Part shown: piece by piece, positions 1 to 5,639 of the stretch
Layout: each line of letters opens with the position of its first letter
Position numbering within the stretch: position 1 is the first letter of the stretch
Source: an uncultured Lachnospiraceae bacterium
GTDB taxonomy: Bacteria > Bacillota > Clostridia > Lachnospirales > Lachnospiraceae
Direction of reading: 5' to 3'
NCBI GenBank assembly: GCA_910577735.1
Contig: CAJTOO010000002.1
Coordinates: forward strand, 24,847-31,809
Length of the DNA stretch: 6,963 nt
Position numbers and translations under genes: made by a program
Notes under the pieces: model-generated
What the model was told of the DNA's origin: nothing
The model's input: the letters and a program-made list of their open reading frames with translations, nothing else
The model's database searches: none

Positions 1-85
1 TCAGCAGGAAAGCAAGCGCGAGCAAAGCGAGCATTTGCTTTCACCTGACATGATAGCGAAAAAATCATAGAGCGCGAAAGCGCGG

Positions 86-109
86 CAGACACGAAGTGTC
101 TGGATTTTT
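86..109 (+). terminator. Terminator-like hairpin in repeat copy 1
   Basis: A perfect 7-bp stem (CAGACAC/GTGTCTG, 86-92 with 96-102) and a GAA loop are followed by GA and five T (105-109). This is the shape of a Rho-independent terminator for plus-strand transcripts, although the stem is short. It would stop any transcript entering from the left. Confidence 0.45.
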
Positions 110-202
110 GAGAGTAGGAAGCAGGAAAGCAAGCGCGAGCAAAGCGAGCATTTGCTTTCACCTGACATGATAGCGAAAAAATCATAGAGCGCGAAAGCGC
201 GG

Positions 203-226
203 CAGACACGAAGTGTCTGGATTTTT
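203..226 (+). terminator. Terminator-like hairpin in repeat copy 2
   Basis: This is an identical copy of the hairpin at 86-109: stem 203-209 with 213-219, T run 222-226. The third repeat copy ends before this element, so this is the last such hairpin before the leader ORF of the efflux gene. If it works, the efflux gene's promoter must lie between about 227 and 320. Confidence 0.45.
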
Positions 227-335
227 GAGAGTAGGAAGCAGGAAAGCAAGCGCGAGCAGAGCGAGCATTTGCTTTCACCTGACATGATAGCGAAAAAATC
301 ATAGAGCGCGAAAGCGCGGAAAAGGAGATTACATT

Positions 336-377
336 ATGAAACTCTGCATTGCAGAAGCTCCATGCAAAGTCTTGTAG
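336..377 (+). CDS. Leader peptide of the efflux gene (13 codons)
   Basis: ATG at 336 follows an AAAAGGAG ribosome binding site (320-327) at 8-nt spacing. It encodes MKLCIAEAPCKVL and stops with TAG at 375. The ORF begins 16 nt after the last repeat copy and ends 78 nt before the efflux pump start. Its ribosome binding site resembles that of the pump itself (both AAAAGGAG). The 3' half of the ORF overlaps RNA segments that pair in alternative ways with the pump's initiation region, as leader peptides of erm and other ribosome-stalling-controlled resistance genes do. The peptide shows neither the IFVI nor the Arg-x-Arg stalling motif known from macrolide leaders, so any inducing drug is unknown. 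Role inferred from layout. Confidence 0.6.
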   Translation: MKLCIAEAPCKVL

Positions 378-458
378 GGCAGGATTGCATGGAGTAGATA
401 ACTGCTCTTAGACTTTGCATAATTGGCAGAAAACATCTGAAAAGGAGCAAAGTCTATG
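358..458 (+). promoter_or_regulatory. Candidate translational attenuator with alternative stems
   Basis: Four segments can be seen. Segment 1 CTCCATGCAA (358-367) pairs perfectly with segment 2 TTGCATGGAG (385-394). Segment 3 TAGACTTTGC (409-418) pairs perfectly with segment 4 GCAAAGTCTA (447-456), which takes in the last G of the pump's GGAG and the A of its ATG. The competing pairing is 1 with 3: ATGCAAAGTCT (362-372) with AGACTTTGCAT (410-420), 11 bp. Forming 1:3 would free segment 4. No T run follows any stem, so control of translation initiation is more likely than transcription termination. A ribosome halted in the first few leader codons would cover about 358-361, weakening 1:2 while leaving 362-372 available. 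A ribosome reaching the stop codon would mask segment 1 and let 3:4 form. The pairings are seen; the mechanism is inferred. Confidence 0.65.
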
Positions 459-1745
459 AATAAGTATAAAGAAACAATACAGGAAATGAAAAGTTATCTG
501 CTGCTCTGGAGCACCCAGTCATTTTCGGGGCTTGGGAGTGCGATGACAAGTTATGCGCTGGTGATCTGGTCCTATACTCAGAAGGGCTCTGCACTGATGA
601 CGGCGCTTTTGATGGTAAGTTCCTATGCACCGTATGTGCTTTTCAGTATCTTTGCGGGAGCATTGAGCGACAAGTGGAACAAGAAGGCAGTCATGCTGGT
701 CTGCGATACGGCAGCAGCATTGACTACAGTAGTCATGCTGCTCCTGATGCGTGCCGGCGTCCTGCAGATCTGGCATCTGTACCTGATCAACGGGATAAAT
801 GGCCTGATGAATACAGTGCAGCAGCCGGCCGCCGAAGTGGCGGTGACACGTCTGCTTCCCAGAAAGTATTATCAGCGGGTAGGCAGCATGCGTTATCTTT
901 CCAGTTCCCTGAACTCTATTCTGACACCGATTCTTGCGACGGCGGTTCTGGGGATTTCAGGTATGGGCGCAGTTGTGGTGTTTGACCTGGTGACTTTTGT
1001 GACAGCGTTTGTGACGCTGGCTTTTGCGATTCGGATTCCGGAAGAAGAGGAGACGGAGCACAAGGAAAAGATTTTGACAGCAGCGAAAGAGGGCTTGGGT
1101 TATCTTAACAAGGAGCGGGGGATTCTTGGACTGATCATGTTCCTTGCGGCGGTCAATCTGGTAGCCTCGCTTTATGAGGCGGCTTTTCCGGCAATGGTCC
1201 TGTCGCGGGAGGGCGGTAACGAAAAGGCATTGGGAATGGTCAATGTGGTGATTGGGATTGCTACCCTTATGGGAAGTATAACGGCTTCCTTTCTTAAGAC
1301 GCCAAAGAGCCGTGTGCGGGTAATCTGTAACAGTCTGCTGTTTTCCATGAGCACGGAAAATTTTCTTCTGGCTTTTGGGCGCACGCCTTTTGTCTGGTGT
1401 GTGGGTGGATTTTTAGGATGGATAGCGATTCCGCTTATGAATACAAATCTGGATGCGATCATGCGGTTACGTGTTCCGGACAGTATGCAGGGACGGGTTT
1501 ATGCAGTGCGTAATTCCCTGCAGTTTTTCACCATACCGCTGGGATATTTTATGGGCGGTCTTCTGGTGGACCGGGTGTTTGAGCCGATTATGGCATGGCA
1601 GCCTAAAGAGAGTATCCTGTCTGTGATGTTTGGCACAGGCAAAGGTTCTGGTGCGGCGTTTTTCTTTTTCGTGATAGCTTTTCTGGGAATTGCAGTATGT
1701 CTGTATTTCAGGAAGAATAAGCATATCTGGGAATTGGAGAAGTAG
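456..1745 (+). CDS. MFS drug-efflux transporter, MefA/DHA3-like
   Basis: This is a 429-residue inner-membrane protein of the major facilitator superfamily, probably a proton-driven exporter. Hydrophobic segments along the whole length fit 12 TM helices, with a charged central loop (about 193-222, rich in Glu and Lys) between the halves. A motif A-like loop, GALSDKWNKKAVM, lies at 68-80 after TM2. The C-terminal half has the usual QGRVYA...PLGYFMGGLLVD stretch (345-372). Layout and length fit the MefA-type DHA3 branch, whose known members export macrolides; the actual substrate cannot be read from sequence. AAAAGGAG (440-447) sits 8 nt before the ATG, with the start inside a stem whose alternative partner lies in a leader ORF, so drug-inducible translation is plausible. 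A hairpin terminator follows at 1820-1861, so the gene looks monocistronic. Confidence 0.92.
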   Translation: MNKYKETIQEMKSYLLLWSTQSFSGLGSAMTSYALVIWSYTQKGSALMTALLMVSSYAPYVLFSIFAGALSDKWNKKAVMLVCDTAAALTTVVMLLLMRAGVLQIWHLYLINGINGLMNTVQQPAAEVAVTRLLPRKYYQRVGSMRYLSSSLNSILTPILATAVLGISGMGAVVVFDLVTFVTAFVTLAFAIRIPEEEETEHKEKILTAAKEGLGYLNKERGILGLIMFLAAVNLVASLYEAAFPAMVLSREGGNEKALGMVNVVIGIATLMGSITASFLKTPKSRVRVICNSLLFSMSTENFLLAFGRTPFVWCVGGFLGWIAIPLMNTNLDAIMRLRVPDSMQGRVYAVRNSLQFFTIPLGYFMGGLLVDRVFEPIMAWQPKESILSVMFGTGKGSGAAFFFFVIAFLGIAVCLYFRKNKHIWELEK

Positions 1746-1819
1746 AGAGATGAGTCTGCTGGTAGCTGTGAAAAGAAAGGCCATGCAGACAGAGTGGCGC
1801 AGTAGTTGATAGCATAAGG

Positions 1820-1872
1820 CAAAGGGAAGGGAGCAGCGATTTGCATAGGCCCTTCCCTTTGTTATTTCTATT
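1820..1872 (+). terminator. Rho-independent terminator of the efflux gene
   Basis: A 12-bp perfect stem (CAAAGGGAAGGG 1820-1831 with its complement 1850-1861) has an 18-nt loop and is followed by the T-rich stretch TTATTTCTATT. It lies 75 nt after the pump's stop codon and between convergent genes. On the minus strand the stem is followed by fewer T residues, so it may also stop the nitroreductase transcript but less efficiently. Confidence 0.8.
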
Positions 1873-1932
1873 AAGTCATAGTAAGTCAGACCCGGCTGTC
1901 AGCCTAAAGTCCTTCCTTGTATCTACGGCGCA

Positions 1933-2460
1933 TCACTCAACCCAAAAGACTCTGCCGCCTTTGCGTTTGGCAGCTTCCGGTATTTCACCGTCTATGTAGC
2001 CAACGGCACAGTGTCCGATGCCTTCCCATTCGCCTTCTATGCCGAGGTCTGTAAGAAAGGTCTGCCATTCTGCGGTTTCAAATTCTTCCTTTGCACGATG
2101 GATCCATACGCTGCCAAGTCCAAGGGCGTGTGCCGCCAGCATCAGGTTTCCCATCACGAGACTTCCGTCATACACGCGGTTTCCCCAATTTTTATCTGCA
2201 AGCACGATGAGAATGACGGGTGCACCATAGAAAGGGTCAAATCCTTCTTCCCAGCCGCCGATTTTACAATTGGCGGCACAGATTCGGTCTCTCATTTCTT
2301 TCCTGGTGACAGCAACGATTATGGATGACTGTTTTCCAAGTCCGCTGGCAGCATAAAGGCCGGCCTCTATAATCTGCTCCAAATCTTTTTTGGCAGGCAT
2401 ATCCGGCTTGAAGCTGCGGATGCTCCTGCGCTCTTTCATGGCTTTGATTGTCTCATTCAT
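1933..2460 (-). CDS. Nitroreductase-family FMN oxidoreductase
   Basis: This 175-residue protein is of normal length for the small nitroreductase family (FMN-dependent, NAD(P)H-using, usually homodimeric, cytoplasmic). Family marks are the N-terminal RRSIRSF (residues 11-17), whose Arg/Ser residues normally bind the FMN phosphate, then ASGLGKQS (38-45), DGSLVMGNLMLAAHALGLGSVWIH (98-121 region), and the closing GHCAVGY (149-155) with a Lys/Arg-rich tail (165-170). The natural substrate is not predictable: members reduce nitroaromatics, quinones or flavins, or act in dehalogenation and biosynthesis. ATG at 2460 has AGGGAGG (2475-2469) 8 nt upstream. It is convergent with the efflux gene and appears to be a single-gene unit with its own promoter just upstream. 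Confidence 0.92.
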   Translation of the reverse strand: MNETIKAMKERRSIRSFKPDMPAKKDLEQIIEAGLYAASGLGKQSSIIVAVTRKEMRDRICAANCKIGGWEEGFDPFYGAPVILIVLADKNWGNRVYDGSLVMGNLMLAAHALGLGSVWIHRAKEEFETAEWQTFLTDLGIEGEWEGIGHCAVGYIDGEIPEAAKRKGGRVFWVE

Positions 2461-2478
2461 ACTGGGTTCCTCCCTATC

Positions 2479-2506
2479 ATTTTATTTGAAAGATAATCAA
2501 GTTCAA
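2479..2506 (-). promoter_or_regulatory. Sigma-A-type promoter for the nitroreductase gene
   Basis: On the minus strand TTGAAC (2506-2501) and TAAAAT (2484-2479, 5 of 6 to consensus) are separated by 16 nt, just upstream of the AGGGAGG ribosome binding site. The 5' leader would be very short. A second, weaker candidate lies further upstream: TTGTGT (2600-2595) with TATAAT (2576-2571) at 18-nt spacing. Confidence 0.5.
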
Positions 2507-2648
2507 TTGCGGGAAATTGCTTTATCCTGTGCCAACAGGTATCTGTGTAAACGCCGGATTCTTACATATGATTATAATCTTTTTTTAGCAGGAACACAAT
2601 TTGCACTGGCAATTTATCTAAAAATGTTCTTTGCGGAGGACTTTATTT

Positions 2649-2812
2649 TTGGATAAGGTTGCACGATTAGCCGATTATATTTATCTCGCGATGCGTTTGG
2701 ACTGATGGATAGAAAGTTCCGGGGGAAGGAACGGCGGGAAGGCATCTGCGAAGAGTGGATGCAGATTCTGCCGGTGCAGCTGGTAGTACGGGACAGTGTG
2801 AGAAAGGTATGA
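2649..2812 (+). pseudogene. Decayed coding remnant, possibly LacI-family regulator
   Basis: Two short frames join here. The first starts with TTG at 2649, has GGAGGA (2635-2640) at 8-nt spacing, encodes LDKVARLADYIYLAMRLD and stops at 2703-2705. The second starts at the overlapping ATG (2705), encodes 35 residues and stops at 2810-2812. Its end, ILPVQLVVRDSVRKV, resembles the LPxxLVxRxS tail of LacI/GalR-family repressors. KVARLAD in the first frame is loosely like the start of a LacI helix-turn-helix (xDVARLAGVS). If both matches are real, most of the gene (about 280 codons) has been deleted and the frame shifted. The resemblance is short and judged by eye; the alternative is chance ORFs in intergenic DNA. 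No intact regulator is nearby. Confidence 0.35.
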
Positions 2813-2974
2813 GTGAGAAGGAAGAATTTTGGCGAAGATGAAAGGGCAAAATTAGCAGATATTGATTGTATAGAGGGGTATTTTCTGATACGATTATGCA
2901 ATAGTGATTATCGTTTAGGATATACGCAGGAAATAAGTATATCAGGTGAGCATAAAAAGGAGTCCGTCATATGA
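2813..2974 (+). CDS. Possible 53-aa ORF overlapping the glycosylase start
   Basis: A plus-strand frame is open from GTG at 2813 to TGA at 2972-2974, overlapping the glycosylase start as ATGA. It continues in the same frame as the LacI-like remnant, directly after that fragment's stop. AGAAAGG (2801-2807) sits 5 nt upstream. The predicted peptide is mixed and charged (for example GEDERAKLADIDCIEGYFLI in the middle) and matches no family I know. It could be a small protein coupled to the glycosylase, or more decayed coding DNA. The weak start context and lack of recognisable homology keep the confidence low. Confidence 0.2.
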   Translation: MRRKNFGEDERAKLADIDCIEGYFLIRLCNSDYRLGYTQEISISGEHKKESVI

Positions 2975-3447
2975 TCGTACATCCGATTCCTCCTCTTTAT
3001 AACGAAGAATCTGAAATCCTGATTCTGGGAAGCTTCCCTTCGGTCAAATCCAGGGAACAGCAATTTTTTTATGGGCATAAACAAAACCGCTTCTGGAAGG
3101 TGATGGCGGCGCTGTGGCAGTGGCCGGTGCCGGAGACCATAGAGGAGAAGAAGGCATTGTTATATGCCAATCATGCAGCGGTGTGGGATGTGATTGGAAG
3201 CTGCAATATCACAGGGTCTTCTGATGCAAGCATCCGGGATGTGGTGCCCAATGACCTTTCCGAAATCCTGGAGCATGCGCCAATCCGGCATATTTATGCC
3301 AACGGCGGTAAGGCCTATGAACTGTATGAGAAATATATTTATCCGGTCACTGGACGCAGTGCCGTAAAACTGCCCTCCACAAGTCCGGCGAATGCAGCTT
3401 TTTCCCTGGAACGGCTGGTGCAGGAGTGGAAAGTGATACAAGAATAG
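2971..3447 (+). CDS. Hypoxanthine/deoxyinosine DNA glycosylase (UDG family 6)
   Basis: This 158-residue cytoplasmic repair enzyme belongs to the uracil-DNA glycosylase superfamily, in the branch that excises hypoxanthine produced by adenine deamination (HDG, family 6). Recognisable segments are ILILGSFPS (16-24, motif 1 region), FFYGHKQNRFW (32-42), AAVWDVIGSCNITGSSDASI in the centre, and LPSTSPAN (the motif 2-like loop near residue 135). Asn39 falls where I recall the essential Asn of the Methanosarcina barkeri enzyme. Length is normal for the family. The start is fixed by AAAAAGGAG (2954-2962) 8 nt before ATG 2971. No clear promoter was found just upstream and no terminator follows; only 150 bp separate it from the next gene, so the two may share a transcript. 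Confidence 0.87.
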   Translation: MIVHPIPPLYNEESEILILGSFPSVKSREQQFFYGHKQNRFWKVMAALWQWPVPETIEEKKALLYANHAAVWDVIGSCNITGSSDASIRDVVPNDLSEILEHAPIRHIYANGGKAYELYEKYIYPVTGRSAVKLPSTSPANAAFSLERLVQEWKVIQE

Positions 3448-3503
3448 CTAAACAATATCCCTAAAACTGCCGAAATATATAAATATAAGGAGAGACAGCT
3501 GCG

Positions 3504-3593
3504 GTGGCAAAAGGAATTGCCGCCTGGCAGGACAACAAGCAGTACCCGCTGCCAGTGTACAGGCGTTATGGCAGCCGTAATCAGGGAGGATGA
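3504..3593 (+). CDS. Possible 29-aa small ORF before the coiled-coil gene
   Basis: GTG at 3504 opens a 29-codon frame ending with TGA at 3591-3593, only 4 nt before the next ATG. AAGGAG (3487-3492) lies 11 nt upstream, a little far. The peptide begins as KGIAAWQDNKQYPLPVYRR after the start and ends GG; the two final GGA codons form the ribosome binding site of the next gene. It could be a translated upstream ORF coupled to the coiled-coil gene, or chance. No family is recognised. Confidence 0.3.
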   Translation: MAKGIAAWQDNKQYPLPVYRRYGSRNQGG

Positions 3594-3597
3594 CAGT

Positions 3598-4419
3598 ATG
3601 GGTATGGAAGTGACAAACGGCAGCAATCCGTATAAGACAAAGCAGGAATTGCGGGATTACCAGGGCAATGCGGTGGCGAGAGCTACCATTACAAGTGCGA
3701 AAGTGCAGCAGAAGAAGGCTGCGAAAAAGAAAAAACTGAATTATAATTACAGAAGGATATCCAGGCAGATTACCATGTCCAATACCACAGGCGGTATTCG
3801 CAGGGTAATTACGAGAGCCAGGGATCAGGTGGTGGATCTTCTGCGTAAGCAGATAAGCGGAAAGTATGATGAGACAGATGTGCGTCATGCAATCATTCAC
3901 GCCAGGAAGATGGAACGGGTTGCCCGCAAGAAGAAAAAGCATCTTGAGCAGGAAGAAAAGGCCAAGGCAACAGGAAAGGCTCTGATTGAAAAGGGAGAGG
4001 ATTCTTCTTCCAAGGAAGAGAAAGAACTGGAAAAGGCGGCCAACGGACTGAGCAAAGAGGAGTTGGAACGACTGATTGCCGAGTATGAGGAACTCATGCA
4101 GGAGATGGAGCAGACAAACGGCATGGATGAGGTGATGAAGGAATATATGGGCGCCACAGAAGTGGAGATGAGTCCGGAACAGCTCGACCAGCTTCGTAAG
4201 AAACATCGTTCTGATGAGATGAAAGATATCGTGGAAGCGGATATGAAGTACTTGAAAGCCCTGTTCAATAAGCTGGCAAGAGAGAAGCAGGAAACTTCCA
4301 ATGGGAATCCGGCGGTATCTTTGGAACTGGAAGGGGTAGATATTCCTGTTCCGCAGGAGACTGCGGAAGCGTCGGCGGCTGAGATGGTGGAAGGCGCCAA
4401 TGTGGATGTGACTGTGTAA
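3598..4419 (+). CDS. Charged coiled-coil protein of unknown function
   Basis: This protein has 273 residues with the ATG at 3598, chosen because AGGGAGG (3583-3589 region) lies 8 nt upstream; a longer frame from 3517 lacks such a site. There is no signal peptide and no TM segment, so it is probably cytoplasmic. In order: a short polar N-terminus, a Lys-rich stretch (QQKKAAKKKKLN, 37-48), a basic segment with YNYRRISRQITMSNTTGGIRRV (about 49-70) and HAIIHARKMERVARKKKKH (97-115), a long Glu/Lys-rich helical region likely to form coiled coil (116-235), and an acidic low-complexity tail (240-273). The basic block could bind nucleic acid or membrane, which is a guess. I recall similar unnamed Lachnospiraceae proteins but no assigned function. 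No terminator follows; the next promoter lies 83 bp downstream. Confidence 0.8.
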   Translation: MGMEVTNGSNPYKTKQELRDYQGNAVARATITSAKVQQKKAAKKKKLNYNYRRISRQITMSNTTGGIRRVITRARDQVVDLLRKQISGKYDETDVRHAIIHARKMERVARKKKKHLEQEEKAKATGKALIEKGEDSSSKEEKELEKAANGLSKEELERLIAEYEELMQEMEQTNGMDEVMKEYMGATEVEMSPEQLDQLRKKHRSDEMKDIVEADMKYLKALFNKLAREKQETSNGNPAVSLELEGVDIPVPQETAEASAAEMVEGANVDVTV

Positions 4420-4501
4420 ATGGATATAGGAGATTGGGGGTTTTAAAATCTTACATGGAGTGATATTCACTTTTTGTGAGCGAATGTTGAACAATAATCT
4501 C

Positions 4502-4530
4502 TTGTGAGAAAAGAGGGTCTTTGCTATGAT
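4502..4530 (+). promoter_or_regulatory. Extended -10 promoter of the XRE-TraX-DUF2752 unit
   Basis: TTGTGA (4502-4507) and TATGAT (4525-4530) are separated by exactly 17 nt, with TGC directly before the -10 (extended -10). The transcript would start near 4537, leaving about 70 nt of leader before the XRE start. A CTCTT/AAGAG dyad (4499-4503 with 4511-4515) overlaps the -35, and TTGTGAG also occurs 28 bp upstream (4474-4480); either could be an operator for the regulator encoded next. Confidence 0.65.
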
Positions 4531-4607
4531 GAAGGTAGCAGGGGCCCTTGTTAGATTATGAAAAGTGTGCTCTGCGCTGCCGCAGGAAGGAGTCGTGGAG
4601 GTTAGTG

Positions 4608-5639
4608 ATGAGAATAGGAGAAATAATCCGTAAATACCGCAAGGAACAGGAAATGACCCAGGAACAGCTGGCAAAGCTCTTAGGAGTCACAGCTTCTGCG
4701 GTCAACAAGTGGGAGAGAGGCAGCGCCTGTCCGGATATTTCCTTGCTTGCGCCGGTTGCGAGAGCTCTTTCTATTACTTTGGACACACTTCTGGCGTATC
4801 ATGAGAGGCTGAGCGAAGAGGAAGTGAATGAGATTTTGAAGGAACTGAAGGTGCGGATGGAGAAGGAACCTTACCAGGAGGTTTTTGGCTGGGTGCAGGA
4901 CAAGATTTATACCTTCCCCAACAGTGAAGCATTAATCGTCCAGGCATCAGTCATGTTAAATGCGCACCGCATTGTCAGTGAGGTGCCGGATGCCAAACAG
5001 TATGACGAGCAGATACTTGCATGGATGGAACGTGGGCTGCAAAGCAGGGATGAAAAACTTCGCCTGATGGCGGCAGAGGCGCTGTATACCTTTTATCTGA
5101 GCAGACAGGCGTATGAGAAGGCAGGAGAATACTTACAGTATTTTTCGGACCAGAATCCGGAGAAACAGTATAGACAGGCTGCACTGTATGGCAGGAAAGG
5201 GCAGACAGAGGAGGCATATCGAACCTATGAGGAACTGCTTTATCATGAACAGAACCGGGTGATGATGATATTGAATGGCATTTACATGCTGCATCTGCAG
5301 GAGAAGGATTTGGCACAGGCGCACTACATCGCGGATAAGATTGAGCAGATGGCGGGCAGTTTTGAGATGGGCAGATATTATGAGGTGTGTCACAGACTGG
5401 AACTTGCGGTGCAGGAGAAGGATAAAGAGCTTTGCATCGAGCTGGCAAAGGAGATGCTATGCGCCATACAAGATATCTGCGGCTTTACAAGGTCATCCCT
5501 GTACAGTCATATGACGTTTCAGAAGATGGAAGAAGGGTATGGAGAGACAATGCGGGAAGGGCTGCTTGCATGTTTACGGGATGAGGAGACTTTTCAGTTC
5601 ATGGAAGAGGATGAACGATGGAAACAGGTGATCGCATGA
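4608..5639 (+). CDS. XRE-family transcriptional regulator with helical C-terminal domain
   Basis: This protein has 343 residues from ATG 4608, with GGAGG (4597-4601) 6 nt upstream; a TTG 20 codons earlier would add residues before the conserved start and has no good ribosome binding site. Residues 5-60 are a typical HTH_3/Cro-CI domain: IGEIIRKYRKEQEMTQEQLAKLLGVTASAVNKWERG, with TQEQLAKLLGV and SAVNKWERG forming the helix-turn-helix, then PDISLLAPVARAL and a closing LDTLL. The remaining 280 residues are soluble, helical and rich in Tyr, Glu and Leu, with TPR-like spacing (YEKAGEYL, EEAYRTYEELL, DLAQAHYIADKI), probably for dimerisation or ligand/peptide sensing. DNA target and signal are unknown; autoregulation is plausible from the dyad at its promoter. 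The stop codon overlaps the TraX start, implying coupled translation. Confidence 0.9.
   Translation: MRIGEIIRKYRKEQEMTQEQLAKLLGVTASAVNKWERGSACPDISLLAPVARALSITLDTLLAYHERLSEEEVNEILKELKVRMEKEPYQEVFGWVQDKIYTFPNSEALIVQASVMLNAHRIVSEVPDAKQYDEQILAWMERGLQSRDEKLRLMAAEALYTFYLSRQAYEKAGEYLQYFSDQNPEKQYRQAALYGRKGQTEEAYRTYEELLYHEQNRVMMILNGIYMLHLQEKDLAQAHYIADKIEQMAGSFEMGRYYEVCHRLELAVQEKDKELCIELAKEMLCAIQDICGFTRSSLYSHMTFQKMEEGYGETMREGLLACLRDEETFQFMEEDERWKQVIA

Larger units (their letters stand above)
4..319. repeat. Tandem array of 117-bp hairpin-rich repeats (2.7 copies)
   Basis: Copies run 4-120, 121-237 and 238-319. The first two are identical. The third has a single A-to-G change at 259 and stops after 82 bp, just before the unit's last hairpin. 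Each unit holds three inverted repeats, given here for copy 1: CAGG/CCTG plus AAAGCAA/TTGCTTT (5-47), GCGC-GAAA-GCGC with a GNRA-like loop (72-83), and CAGACAC-GAA-GTGTCTG (86-102) followed by a T run. The period is a multiple of three, so the minus strand stays open and reads as a 39-residue peptide repeat; I take that as a by-product, not a gene. The near-identity of the copies points to recent duplication. The left edge lies at the window boundary, so the array may extend further. Confidence 0.93.

Noticed and set aside
1..285. Minus-strand open frame encoding a 39-residue peptide repeat
   Set aside because: It exists only because the 117-bp DNA repeat is a multiple of three. The sequence is hairpin-rich intergenic repeat, the peptide is Cys/Leu/Ser-rich without domain character, and there is no ribosome binding site.
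4..319. CRISPR array
   Set aside because: Units are contiguous 117-bp copies with no unique spacers between short repeats, and no cas genes are present.
1750..1809. 19-codon ATG frame just after the efflux gene
   Set aside because: The ribosome binding site is marginal (GGAG 10 nt upstream), it lies between the stop codon and the terminator, and its peptide has no recognisable character.
2573..2578. Plus-strand TATAAT as a promoter -10
   Set aside because: No -35-like hexamer lies 16-18 nt upstream; the match comes from a small palindrome (GATTATAATC) that fits a minus-strand promoter slightly better.
2614..2901. Minus-strand open frames across the intergenic region
   Set aside because: They have low-complexity Ser/Phe/Pro-rich translations, no ribosome binding sites, and overlap the remnant frames on the plus strand.
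4558..4605. 15-codon frame ending 2 nt before the XRE start, within its 5' leader
   Set aside because: It has no Shine-Dalgarno at useful spacing and no alternative stems around it, unlike the efflux leader. It could still be examined as an upstream ORF.
3448..4674. Long minus-strand open frame (about 408 codons) opposite the coiled-coil and XRE genes
   Set aside because: It starts with TTG without a ribosome binding site, has an odd His/Leu/Ile/Cys-rich composition, and overlaps a clear HTH domain and a plus-strand gene that has a good ribosome binding site. It is a shadow of Lys/Glu-rich plus-strand codons.
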